Shown: positions 1-5,245 of the stretch, one piece after another
Layout: every line of letters starts with the position of its first letter
Position numbering within the stretch: position 1 is the stretch's first letter
From: [Eubacterium] saphenum
Lineage (GTDB): Bacteria > Bacillota > Clostridia > Lachnospirales > Anaerotignaceae
NCBI GenBank assembly: GCA_004557645.1
Contig: SFGI01000054.1
Location: 1 to 7,497, forward strand
Length of the DNA stretch: 7,497 bases
Direction: 5' to 3'
Notes under the pieces: model-generated
What the model saw: only the letters and a program-made list of their open reading frames with translations
Databases searched by the model: none
Told to the model about the DNA's origin: nothing
Made by a program: the position numbers and the translations under genes

Positions 1-90
1 AAATGTTTCAGAGAAACAGGAAAAGGTAAATGTTCATCCGACATATATCGGCGGGAGATGGTACTACTTCATCTATTAAAAAATTTGTAA
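1..90 (+). CDS. C-terminal tail of a small HTH-type protein (partial, cut by window edge)
   Basis: Frame 1 is open from the first base to a TAA at 88-90. Its first residues read KCFRETGK, which resembles the end of the HTH protein at 887-1105 (KCFHETEK); the DNA also matches there. In that paralogue the stop comes right after this motif, while here the frame runs on for about 21 more residues. The downstream leader (about 102-141) also resembles the leaders that follow the other two HTH genes, which supports a third, decayed copy of the module. An alternative is frame 2, open from base 2 to a TAA at 77-79 and ending in GGRWYYFIY. Too little is present to decide firmly. Confidence 0.35.
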   Translation, partial: KCFRETGKGKCSSDIYRREMVLLHLLKNL

Positions 91-141
91 GAGAATAGGA
101 CAAAATCAGGTTTACATACCATGCAACAGGAGGTGTTGACT

Positions 142-339
142 ATGGCAAAACAGGAACCGTTGAAAGTAATTACAAAAATCGTCAGAGGGGATGAAGTCGT
201 TCTGTACGATTCTCTCAGCGAAAAAGAAAAGGTGGAGTTCGGGAAGCGGCTGAACCAGCGGGCCATCAGTGCGGTAGCAAATGCCCATGGATATACAGTT
301 GATTTTCTGGATGATCCACCTGATACAGTAACAGCATGA
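142..339 (+). CDS. Small hypothetical protein (65 aa)
   Basis: I do not recognise a family. The ATG at 142 is chosen over the upstream in-frame ATG at 121 because AGGAGG at 128-133 sits 8 bases before it, while nothing suitable precedes 121. The protein begins MAKQEPLKVITKIVRGDE, has a predicted helical middle with many Lys/Glu residues (about 24-45, SEKEKVEFGKRLNQRAISAV), and ends in an acidic/proline tail (DDPPDTVTA). There is no signal peptide, membrane segment or cysteine. It is probably a small cytosolic accessory protein of the mobile element. Its leader resembles those following the two HTH genes downstream, so it occupies the position that the PcfK-like gene holds after the last HTH gene. 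Confidence 0.75.
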   Translation: MAKQEPLKVITKIVRGDEVVLYDSLSEKEKVEFGKRLNQRAISAVANAHGYTVDFLDDPPDTVTA

Positions 340-340
340 C

Positions 341-354
341 GGGGCATTTGCCCC
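341..354 (+). other. Short GC-rich hairpin after the 65-aa gene
   Basis: GGGGC (341-345) and GCCCC (350-354) form a 5-bp stem around ATTT, starting one base after the TGA at 337-339. No T tract follows on plus, so it is not a clear intrinsic terminator. It could stabilise an mRNA 3' end or be chance. Confidence 0.3.
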
Positions 355-402
355 ATGGATGGGACAAGCTGTTTATAGTAGGAGAAAACAGAGGAAACAA
401 AT

Positions 403-663
403 ATGAGAGACACATTAAAGCGGACAGGCTATCCCAAAATCAGCCTGCCGAAAATCGAAAAGCTTCAGAAAGGTGTTCTGCTGAGATCTGATCCGCTCTA
501 CTGGCTGACATACCGAAGGGAGTCAGACGGCGAGGCCTTCATCGAAGAAGTGACAAAGGATGAAATACTGAAGATTCTGGAAGCGGGAGGAATTCAACTG
601 ATACATCTGGAAGCGGCTGTTGATGAAAACGGAAAATGGAAAAAACGGGAGGTGAGGTTATGA
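403..663 (+). CDS. Hypothetical protein (86 aa), first of a coupled three-gene set
   Basis: Not recognised. The start is ATG 403, with GAGG at 391-394. The protein is mixed charged and predicted alpha/beta: a basic N-terminus (RDTLKRTGYPKISLPKIEKL), a central segment containing DPLYWLTYRRESDG (about 30-43), then an acidic helix (EEVTKDEILKILEAGG, about 48-63), a strand-like IQLIHLEAAVDENG, and a basic end. It has no membrane segment and no cysteines. Its TGA (661-663) overlaps the ATG of the next gene (660-662), so the membrane protein downstream is probably translated by coupling. A small soluble accessory protein is likely; no function can be assigned. Confidence 0.75.
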   Translation: MRDTLKRTGYPKISLPKIEKLQKGVLLRSDPLYWLTYRRESDGEAFIEEVTKDEILKILEAGGIQLIHLEAAVDENGKWKKREVRL

Positions 664-890
664 AACAGAAAAAACGCAGACGACTGCGGAAGCCAATCCG
701 TATTGCTCTGAAAATTATTACATATGTGGTCATTGCAGCGGCGATGGATTTAGCAACGATCAGCACGTTTCTGTACTGGTTAGGAAGCGGATACCTGCTG
801 TGTGGCGTTGGGACAAGCCTGCTGATAAATGTGATTTTGGAATACCTGTTTTTCCGCAATGAGATGTTTGAAGGGAGTACGGGTAGATGA
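660..890 (+). CDS. Small two-helix membrane protein (76 aa)
   Basis: The ATG at 660 is preferred over an in-frame ATG at 636: it overlaps the previous stop as ATGA and has GGGAGGTGAGG (about 648-657) just upstream. The N-terminus is strongly basic (KQKKRRRLRKPIR, residues 2-14). Two hydrophobic segments follow, about 17-40 and about 45-66, separated by a short GSG turn. By the positive-inside rule the N-terminus should face the cytoplasm and both termini should be inside, giving a helical hairpin with a very short external loop. There is no signal peptidase site. Its TGA overlaps the ATG of the HTH gene at 887. Small membrane proteins of this kind occur as holins, immunity proteins or unknown accessory proteins in mobile elements; nothing here picks one of these. 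Confidence 0.75.
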   Translation: MKQKKRRRLRKPIRIALKIITYVVIAAAMDLATISTFLYWLGSGYLLCGVGTSLLINVILEYLFFRNEMFEGSTGR

Positions 891-1105
891 AAGAACCAGG
901 ATGGAGCATCTATCCTAATCTGGAAACATGGATCTATATAAACTGCAAATCGGTTTTAGACTTTGCAACGAAGATAGGCGTAAGTCATGCAACGTTAAGC
1001 AGATTCATGAGAGGAGAAGGAGGATGCACAAAATATGTCATTGACCTGATTTTGAAGGAAACGGGTATGACATACGAAAAATGCTTTCACGAAACAGAAA
1101 AATAA
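887..1105 (+). CDS. Small HTH DNA-binding protein, copy 1 (72 aa)
   Basis: Likely a sequence-specific DNA-binding regulator of the element. The start is ATG 887, overlapping the previous stop (ATGA), with GGGAG at 873-877. It opens with KEPGWSIYPNLETWI. Residues about 22-45 read SVLDFATKIGVSHATLSRFMRG, a helix-turn-helix pattern of the lambda/XRE type (helix, G-V-S turn, recognition helix ATLSRFMRG). The C-terminal part (ILKETGMTYEKCF) matches the last helix of these short regulators. It is homologous to the 72-aa protein at 1576-1794, with about 30 identical positions of 72, concentrated in the first 23 residues and the last few. There is no separate oligomerisation or effector domain. It probably arose by tandem duplication and then diverged in the recognition region, so the two may bind different operators. 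Confidence 0.8.
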   Translation: MKEPGWSIYPNLETWIYINCKSVLDFATKIGVSHATLSRFMRGEGGCTKYVIDLILKETGMTYEKCFHETEK

Positions 1106-1140
1106 AAAATCCCCTTTGACGCTGGAACGTCTCGGGGGAT
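1103..1140 (-). terminator. Intrinsic terminator acting on minus-strand transcripts
   Basis: ATCCCC (1109-1114) pairs with GGGGAT (1135-1140), and GACG (1118-1121) with CGTC (1128-1131), closing a CTGGAA loop. On the minus strand the hairpin is followed by TTTTTTATTTTT, a proper U tract; on plus it is followed by CGGATAAATT, which is not. It would stop both the putative small RNA and read-through from the minus-strand regulator gene at 1257-1490. Confidence 0.7.
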
Positions 1141-1154
1141 CGGATAAATTAGTC
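1103..1154 (-). ncRNA. Putative minus-strand small RNA, copy 1
   Basis: A predicted transcript of about 50 nt would start near 1154, some 7 bases after a minus-strand -10 (TACTAT, plus 1161-1166), and end in the T tract after the hairpin (plus 1109-1140). It overlaps the 3' end of the HTH gene. It belongs to a set of three with the same layout. No expression evidence is available, so the call rests on the promoter spacing, the terminator and the recurrence. Confidence 0.4.
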
Positions 1155-1160
1155 ACTTAC

Positions 1161-1189
1161 ATAGTAACAGAAATCAAGGGTTTTTGCAA
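1161..1189 (-). promoter_or_regulatory. Candidate minus-strand sigma-A promoter (small RNA copy 1)
   Basis: On minus, TTGCAA (plus 1184-1189) is followed after exactly 17 bases by TACTAT (plus 1161-1166). Each box matches consensus at 4 of 6 positions, so alone it is weak. Support comes from identical placement and spacing at two other hairpins (1851-1879 and 5534-5562). Confidence 0.4.
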
Positions 1190-1200
1190 TATGAAAACAT

Positions 1201-1224
1201 GGCTTCTCGAAGCAGCATCCCCGG
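1201..1224. repeat. Left arm of a 24-bp inverted repeat flanking the minus-strand regulator
   Basis: These 24 bases are the reverse complement of 1509-1532 with only two mismatches. The arm contains a small internal dyad, GCTTC-TC-GAAGC, which is operator-like. It lies downstream of the minus-strand HTH gene. Confidence 0.8.
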
Positions 1225-1256
1225 GATATTGAAATAATAATTCGGGACAGAAAAAA

Positions 1257-1490
1257 TCAATCTACTTCTCCATTGAGGTAGCTGGAAGAAGTATTTAACA
1301 CATGAGCGATTTCTCGCAGATTTTTATTTCTGGGTTCATATTCTCCGTTTAACCATCTCTGGACGGTAGTAGGAGATACATCTGCTAGAAGGGCAAGTGT
1401 GTTGACATCCATATTCATCCTTTCCATAGCGTATGTCAGACGCTCGGAAATGATGTTAGGAAAATCCCAAAAGAAAAAGAAGAAGAACAT
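1257..1490 (-). CDS. Cro/C1-type (XRE) HTH transcriptional regulator (77 aa)
   Basis: Likely a small repressor of the element. The start (CAT at 1488-1490 on plus) is fixed by a near-ideal Shine-Dalgarno, AGGAGGTGA, 8 bases upstream counted from AGGAGG; longer in-frame extensions to about 1820 ignore it and would overlap the opposite HTH gene. Residues about 25-50 form the HTH (MDVNTLALLADVSPTTVQRW), followed by LNGEYEPRNKNLREIAHVLN and SSSYLNGEVD, the typical third and fourth helices of single-domain Cro/C1 proteins. An oddity is the N-terminus, MFFFFFFWDF, with six consecutive Phe from a pyrimidine-rich tract. It is divergent to the HTH gene at 1576 with 85 bp between them, the usual arrangement of a two-repressor switch. 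It is the only convincing minus-strand gene here. Confidence 0.85.
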   Translation of the reverse strand: MFFFFFFWDFPNIISERLTYAMERMNMDVNTLALLADVSPTTVQRWLNGEYEPRNKNLREIAHVLNTSSSYLNGEVD

Positions 1491-1493
1491 GGA

Positions 1494-1506
1494 AATCACC
1501 TCCTTT
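1494..1506 (-). promoter_or_regulatory. Unusually complete Shine-Dalgarno of the minus-strand regulator
   Basis: On minus this reads AAAGGAGGTGATT. It is complementary to the conserved 3' tail of bacterial 16S rRNA (known to end in ATCACCTCCTTT) over about 12 bases. It sets the start codon at 1490 and predicts strong initiation unless occluded by structure. Confidence 0.8.
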
Positions 1507-1508
1507 GA

Positions 1509-1532
1509 CCGGGGATGTTGCTTCGAGGAGCC
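1509..1532. repeat. Right arm of a 24-bp inverted repeat, in the divergent promoter region
   Basis: This is the reverse complement of 1201-1224 with 22 of 24 positions matching. It lies between the divergent HTH genes, just after the predicted minus transcription start and directly before the Shine-Dalgarno of the minus gene. It could be an operator, the end of a small mobile unit, or an RNA-pairing arm. Confidence 0.8.
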
Positions 1533-1542
1533 ATACAGTTTC

Positions 1543-1551
1543 ATTCTATCA
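1543..1551 (-). promoter_or_regulatory. Extended -10 promoter candidate for the minus-strand regulator
   Basis: On minus the sequence reads TGATAGAAT, a TGn extended -10 with five of six consensus positions. No good -35 is present, which is normal for extended -10 promoters. Transcription would start near 1536, so the 5' UTR would begin with the inverted-repeat arm. Confidence 0.45.
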
Positions 1552-1575
1552 CAAAACGAAAGGAATAGGGAAACA

Positions 1576-1794
1576 ATGAAAAAGCCGGGATGGAGTGTGT
1601 ACCCGAACTTGGAAAAGTGGATAAACGAAAACTGCGAATCCGTTTCGGAATTTGCTTGGCTAGTGGCTGTATCGCCGGCCACAATGTACAAACTTTTAAA
1701 AGGGAAAAGTGACCCGAGGTGTGAAACTGTGCGTGCGATTGCGAATGTAACGCACATGAAATCAGACATTCTTTTTGAAAGAGCAGAGAAATAA
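1576..1794 (+). CDS. Small HTH DNA-binding protein, copy 2 (72 aa)
   Basis: A probable DNA-binding regulator and paralogue of the protein at 887-1105. ATG 1576 is chosen because it gives the same length and the same opening (MKKPGWSVYPNLEKWI) as copy 1 and has AGGG at 1567-1570; upstream in-frame extension to 1399 would run across the opposite regulator gene. The HTH region is SVSEFAWLVAVSPATMYKLLKG (about 22-43). The tail CETVRAIANVTHMKSDILF is more typical of XRE proteins than that of copy 1. It is transcribed away from the minus-strand regulator at 1257-1490 and followed by the duplicated hairpin. A regulatory pair with that gene, in the style of cI/cro, is an inference from the layout. 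Confidence 0.8.
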   Translation: MKKPGWSVYPNLEKWINENCESVSEFAWLVAVSPATMYKLLKGKSDPRCETVRAIANVTHMKSDILFERAEK

Positions 1795-1830
1795 AAGAAT
1801 CCCCTTTGACGCTGGCACATCTCGGGGGAT
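1793..1830 (-). terminator. Minus-strand intrinsic terminator, duplicated copy
   Basis: ATCCCC (1799-1804) pairs with GGGGAT (1825-1830), and GACG (1808-1811) with CATC (1818-1821). The one imperfect pair is C-A on plus but U-G, an accepted wobble, on minus. The minus strand continues TTCTTTTATTT; plus has no T tract. Both facts indicate that the minus RNA is the functional one. Confidence 0.65.
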
Positions 1831-1844
1831 CAGGAAAATCAGTT
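1793..1844 (-). ncRNA. Putative minus-strand small RNA, copy 2
   Basis: A transcript of about 50 nt is predicted to start near 1844, after a minus -10 at plus 1851-1856, and to end in the T-rich tract left of the hairpin. No minus-strand protein gene lies to its right, so the hairpin and promoter have no other obvious client. It is antisense to the last codons and 3' region of the second HTH gene. No direct expression evidence. Confidence 0.4.
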
Positions 1845-1850
1845 ACATAC

Positions 1851-1879
1851 ATGGTATCAGAACTTGGAGGTTTTGACAA
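1851..1879 (-). promoter_or_regulatory. Candidate minus-strand promoter (small RNA copy 2)
   Basis: On minus, TTGTCA (plus 1874-1879, five of six matches to TTGACA) is followed after 17 bases by TACCAT (plus 1851-1856, four of six). The -35 overlaps the first base of the PcfK-like start codon and the stretch just before it, so any sigma-A binding here would sit at that gene's translation start region. Confidence 0.45.
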
Positions 1880-2220
1880 TGGGAAAAATAGATGAAGCAA
1901 TCAAGAAGATAAACACGGAAATTCAGAAGCAGCCGAACAATAGATATCTGGCACTGGTCGGCGAGCATATCATTGACCGGATTACAACAGAAGCGGCAGC
2001 AGAAAAGGTATTAAAAGCAGAAAAGACGCTTGCTAGAGCTTTGACTGGAATTCAGAATAGAGCATCCCGGCAAAAAGAGGGAAATTGTGCAGTCATTGAG
2101 GATGCAGTGGTATACGGCTGGGCGAGAGAGTATTTCGATTTGACCGAAGAGGCAAATCCGCAGACACCTGCGGAAGCACCGAAAAAGGGTGTTTGCGTCA
2201 AGCTGGAAGATTTCTTCTAA
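1879..2220 (+). CDS. PcfK-like protein, AcrIIA9 family (113 aa)
   Basis: The family was named after PcfK of the enterococcal conjugative plasmid pCF10; one member has been described as the Cas9 inhibitor AcrIIA9. The ATG at 1879 is preferred over TTG 1864 because TTGGAGG (1864-1870) is its ribosome binding site, 8 bases upstream. Family shape visible: an N-terminal helix (IDEAIKKINTEIQKQ), a central NRYLALVGEHIIDRI (about 21-35), helices with VLKAEKTLARALTGIQNRASRQ (about 44-65), then VIEDAVVYGWAREYFDL (about 72-88). A low-complexity linker (NPQTPAEAPKK) and a short acidic tail end the protein. The PcfJ-like gene follows 12 bases later, matching the usual neighbourhood. Family assignment is from remembered pattern; anti-CRISPR activity of this member is only a possibility. 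Confidence 0.75.
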   Translation: MGKIDEAIKKINTEIQKQPNNRYLALVGEHIIDRITTEAAAEKVLKAEKTLARALTGIQNRASRQKEGNCAVIEDAVVYGWAREYFDLTEEANPQTPAEAPKKGVCVKLEDFF

Positions 2221-2232
2221 GGGGGCGATGGT

Positions 2233-4197
2233 ATGAATCTCAGAAAAATCAAAGCCATGCCATTTGCAGCATTCAAGGAAGAAAGCCGGGTACGATGGAA
2301 AGTCACCGTAAAAGAGCCTGTAGTGGACGGAGAACGCATCTTAGTGGTGGATTTCCTGGAGAATGAAAGTTGCACCGCATACAAAAGAGATACGCCATCC
2401 TTCCGTATTGTCTGCGGCAAGAAAAGCAGAGAGGTAAAAGGAATCACCCATGAAGGAAAGGTATCTGACGGGGTATTGCAATCCTTATATGGATACAGCG
2501 GAGATTATGTCTTGATCTCGGAGCGGGAGGAAAAGGCTCTGGCTCGCTTCCTGGGGAAGAATGGAAAGGAAACGGGAAATCACCAGATCGACAATCTGGC
2601 CGGATGGGTGATTCGGATAAAGAGAGAAATGAAAAAACGGGAACGGCAGAAACGGGGCGAACTGATGGATGAAGACTATCGGCTTTGCCCCGAAGCCTTA
2701 CCCGATGGACTGATCGACTACATCCGCAGAGAGATCCTACCGCAAGATCATACGCTGGTCTATAAAAAAGGCAATGTCAAAGGGACGTGTTTCTGCTGTG
2801 GCAGACAGGTCAGAGCGAGAAGTCAGCGGTTTCTGCAGCATATCCATGTTCAATGTCCTGTCTGTGGCAAGATGGTCATTTGTGTGTTAGAAACCAGTAA
2901 AAGCTACAGTGCGGATTATGTAGGAAACGTAGTAGCGGTGCAGAAAGGCACAGATGGAGAAACAGTATTCTTCCGGCAGTGGCAGATCCGAAGGGATATG
3001 AGTGCCCAGTGGAATGATTTGCCGAGATATCTCAAAGAAACAGCCAGATATGCCATTCGGGGGAATAAAACAGCCAAGTGGCAGAAAGAAGCAAAAGATA
3101 ACTATTTTATGCACTGTGAACGATACTGCTTGGAGGAGTGGACACGCTGGGGCGATAACCGCATTTATGACGGAGCCTATTTTTTCTATACAGGTGGAAT
3201 AAAAGAAGCTTTGCAGGGAACAGCCATGCAGTATGCAGACCTGAGGGGCTATGAAAGAGACAAAAAGGGACGGAGCAGTAATCCGATTTACTTCCTGGAA
3301 TACCATGCGAAATATCCAGTCATGGAATTCCTTTGGAAAGCAGGTTACAGGCAAATTGTCCATGAGCGTATTTATGGCATGACAAAGGAAAACAGGAACG
3401 CCATCCGATGGCAGAGGCAAAACTTAAAGGAATGCTTTCAATTTCCTCTTCGGTTATTGAAGCTGAAGAAGCCGGGTGATTGGTCCATGAATGATATAGA
3501 GACACTGAACAATCTATGGGTCGAAAGAGAAAATGGCCTAACCGAGAAGGAAGTCATTGCCATCTTCAAAAGCGGCATCGATATAAAGATGATCAGGCGG
3601 GCACTACCTCATGCAGGGGCGATAAAGATCCTGAACTACATAGAAAAACAAGCGGTAGAATCATGCTTTGTCAGAACAGAAACCATGGTATACAGGGATT
3701 ACCTGCAGGAATGCGAAAAGCTTCAGCTGGATCTGAATAGGAAGGAGATCCTTTTTCCAAAAGATCTGAGAGCCGCCCATAATCGCACTATGGAACAGAT
3801 CAAATTTGAACAGAACAAAGCCGATCAGGAAAAATTTGAGAAAGCAGTGGAAGGTTTAGAAAAATTTGCATGGAAGAATGGAAATTTCATCATTCGTCCG
3901 GCAAGAGCCCAGGAAGAACTGCAGCATGAGGGAACGGCTTTGCATCATTGCGTTGGCGGATATATCAAGAGGATGGCAGAAGGTGAAACAGCTATTTTCT
4001 TCATTAGAAGGGCATCGGATCCGGACAAGCCATTTTACACATTAGAACTGAAGAAGAAAAAGGTTATCCAGTGCAGGACGTTAAACAACAAATCCTATGA
4101 GCAGGATCCGGAAATCAAAGCCTTTGTAGACGCATGGATAGAAAAAGTCGTTATGAAAGGCGGAAATAAGAAAAAAGCTAAGGAGGCAGCGGCATGA
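2233..4197 (+). CDS. pcfJ: PcfJ-like protein (654 aa)
   Basis: The PcfJ family is common on conjugative plasmids, integrative elements and phages of Firmicutes; its biochemical role is unknown. The start is ATG 2233 with GGGGG just after the PcfK-like stop. N-terminal half: a zinc-ribbon-like motif with C186, C188/C189 and C208/C211 (TCFCCG ... CPVCG). Aromatic-rich middle: about 240-480. The C-terminal signature includes LFPKDLRAAHNR (about 507-518) and TALHHCVGGYIKRM (568-581), then FYTLELKKKKVIQCRTLNN, strand-like. The H571-H572-C573 cluster looks like a metal or catalytic site but is unproven. Full length for the family, with no frameshift. It overlaps the next gene by ATGA at 4194-4197, so PcfJ and the DUF3102 protein are probably co-translated. 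Confidence 0.88.
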   Translation: MNLRKIKAMPFAAFKEESRVRWKVTVKEPVVDGERILVVDFLENESCTAYKRDTPSFRIVCGKKSREVKGITHEGKVSDGVLQSLYGYSGDYVLISEREEKALARFLGKNGKETGNHQIDNLAGWVIRIKREMKKRERQKRGELMDEDYRLCPEALPDGLIDYIRREILPQDHTLVYKKGNVKGTCFCCGRQVRARSQRFLQHIHVQCPVCGKMVICVLETSKSYSADYVGNVVAVQKGTDGETVFFRQWQIRRDMSAQWNDLPRYLKETARYAIRGNKTAKWQKEAKDNYFMHCERYCLEEWTRWGDNRIYDGAYFFYTGGIKEALQGTAMQYADLRGYERDKKGRSSNPIYFLEYHAKYPVMEFLWKAGYRQIVHERIYGMTKENRNAIRWQRQNLKECFQFPLRLLKLKKPGDWSMNDIETLNNLWVERENGLTEKEVIAIFKSGIDIKMIRRALPHAGAIKILNYIEKQAVESCFVRTETMVYRDYLQECEKLQLDLNRKEILFPKDLRAAHNRTMEQIKFEQNKADQEKFEKAVEGLEKFAWKNGNFIIRPARAQEELQHEGTALHHCVGGYIKRMAEGETAIFFIRRASDPDKPFYTLELKKKKVIQCRTLNNKSYEQDPEIKAFVDAWIEKVVMKGGNKKKAKEAAA

Positions 4198-5234
4198 ACG
4201 AAATGACAAGACCTATCGAGGTCATTACACAGGAGATCAATTTTTATAAATTTCAGGCGGGGTCAGCCATTATTGAGATTGGCAAACGATTATGCGAAGC
4301 GAAACAGTGCCTGCCCCATGGTGCATGGGGCGAATGGCTTCAGAACGAAGTGGAGTTTTCCGAACGTACCGCCCAGAATTTCATGAAGATTGCCAGAGAA
4401 TATCAGAATCCGCAGCTGATTGCGGATATGGGGAACTCTGCGACCAAGGCATTACTTCTCCTTTCCCTGCCGGCGGATGAGCGGGAAGAATTTGTGGGAG
4501 AAGCCCATGAGATTGACGGGGAAGCCAAGACCGTAGCGGAAATGACCACAAAAGAAATGGAACAGCTGCTGAAGGAGTTGGAAGCGGAACGGGCAGAAAA
4601 GGAAAAACTACAGTCTCAGCTGGATCTCTTTCAGACAGAAAAGGACGATGCTGTAGATGCGGCCTATAAGGAGACAGAGGACAAACTGGAAGCCTTAGTT
4701 GCACAGAAAGATGCGGCAGAAAAAGCACAGAGAGAAGCGGAAGAGAAGATTGCTGCTATGGAGACTGAGATGGATGAACTGCGGATGCAGGCAGATCAGA
4801 CCGCTCTTCCAGATGAATCTGAATTGGAGAAGGTCAGAAAGGAAGCGGAAACCGCTGCGAAGGAGAAAGCAGAAGCCGCCATGCAGAAGAAGCTGGACAA
4901 GGCGAAGAAGGATGCGGAGAAAGCCAAAAAGGAAGCCGCAGAAGCCCAGGCAGCCATTGAAGCACACGAAGCCGCCCAGAAGGAGGCAGAGGAAGCGGCA
5001 CTGCAGGCGAAGGAAGAATTGGAGAAGGTAAAGGCTGATACGGAAAAGAAGCTGAAGGCTGCCGGATCTTCAGGAATCACAGTGTTTAAGGTTCATTTTG
5101 AAGCCGTCCAGGGCAATATCAATCAGATGTTAACGTGTATCGGTCAGGTAGAAGAAGCAGGAGAGGCGGAGGAAGCAGAGAAGCTTCGAAACGCACTGAA
5201 AGCTCTCTGCCAGAGCGTACAGGATAATTTATGA
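4194..5234 (+). CDS. DUF3102 protein with long coiled coil (346 aa)
   Basis: Residues about 1-115 match the DUF3102 pattern: YKFQAGSAIIEIGKRLCEAKQ, then LPHGAWGEWLQNEVEFSERTAQNFMKIA, a segment resembling phage and plasmid DNA-binding or partition-like helices. Residues about 119-290 are almost pure Ala/Glu/Lys/Asp coiled coil, interrupted near 200-208 (ADQTALPDE). A compact tail follows (ITVFKVHFEAVQGNINQMLTCIGQVEEAGEA). The start ATG 4194 overlaps the PcfJ stop and has AGGAGG at 4181-4186; ATG 4203 is a weaker alternative. A structural or scaffolding DNA-associated role is an inference; the function of DUF3102 is unknown. The tail probably holds a small helical domain. GAAGC/AAGGC-rich codon use in the coil reflects amino-acid composition rather than transfer. 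Confidence 0.85.
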   Translation: MNEMTRPIEVITQEINFYKFQAGSAIIEIGKRLCEAKQCLPHGAWGEWLQNEVEFSERTAQNFMKIAREYQNPQLIADMGNSATKALLLLSLPADEREEFVGEAHEIDGEAKTVAEMTTKEMEQLLKELEAERAEKEKLQSQLDLFQTEKDDAVDAAYKETEDKLEALVAQKDAAEKAQREAEEKIAAMETEMDELRMQADQTALPDESELEKVRKEAETAAKEKAEAAMQKKLDKAKKDAEKAKKEAAEAQAAIEAHEAAQKEAEEAALQAKEELEKVKADTEKKLKAAGSSGITVFKVHFEAVQGNINQMLTCIGQVEEAGEAEEAEKLRNALKALCQSVQDNL

Positions 5235-5245
5235 GGAGTGAGAAC

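Larger units (their letters stand above)
887..1190 (+). repeat. Diverged tandem duplication, unit 1 (HTH gene, hairpin, leader)
   Basis: This unit comprises the HTH gene, the 32-base hairpin after it, a leader with a TTACATA core, and a ribosome-binding-site-like region up to an ATG at 1191. The same order recurs at 1576-1880. The hairpins are nearly identical at the base level (1109-1140 against 1799-1830) while the genes have diverged. A decayed third copy of the leader, and possibly of the gene tail, lies at 1-141. Confidence 0.7.
1576..1880 (+). repeat. Diverged tandem duplication, unit 2
   Basis: Second copy of the HTH gene, hairpin and leader unit seen at 887-1190. Here the leader runs directly into the PcfK-like gene, whereas in unit 1 it runs into a 13-codon frame and then the inverted-repeat block. 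The leader core AAAATCAGTTACATAC (1835-1850) also appears at 102-119 with two extra bases. Confidence 0.7.

Noticed and set aside
1104..1140. Hairpins after the HTH genes as ordinary plus-strand terminators
   Set aside because: No T tract follows on plus, while minus has one, and imperfect pairs are tolerated only in the minus RNA.
1399..1575. Plus-strand N-terminal extension of the second HTH gene
   Set aside because: It would run across the minus-strand regulator and its promoter, and the paralogue shows the protein starts at the MKKPGW position.
1257..1820. Long minus-strand frame of 187 codons containing the regulator
   Set aside because: Only the last 77 codons follow a strong Shine-Dalgarno and look like a known domain; the upstream part lies opposite the second HTH gene and its hairpin.
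4699..5031. Plus and minus frames inside the DUF3102 coiled-coil gene
   Set aside because: Their composition (Arg/Lys-rich, or Phe/Ser/Ala-rich) is the shadow of repetitive Ala/Glu/Lys codons; none has a ribosome binding site or family match.
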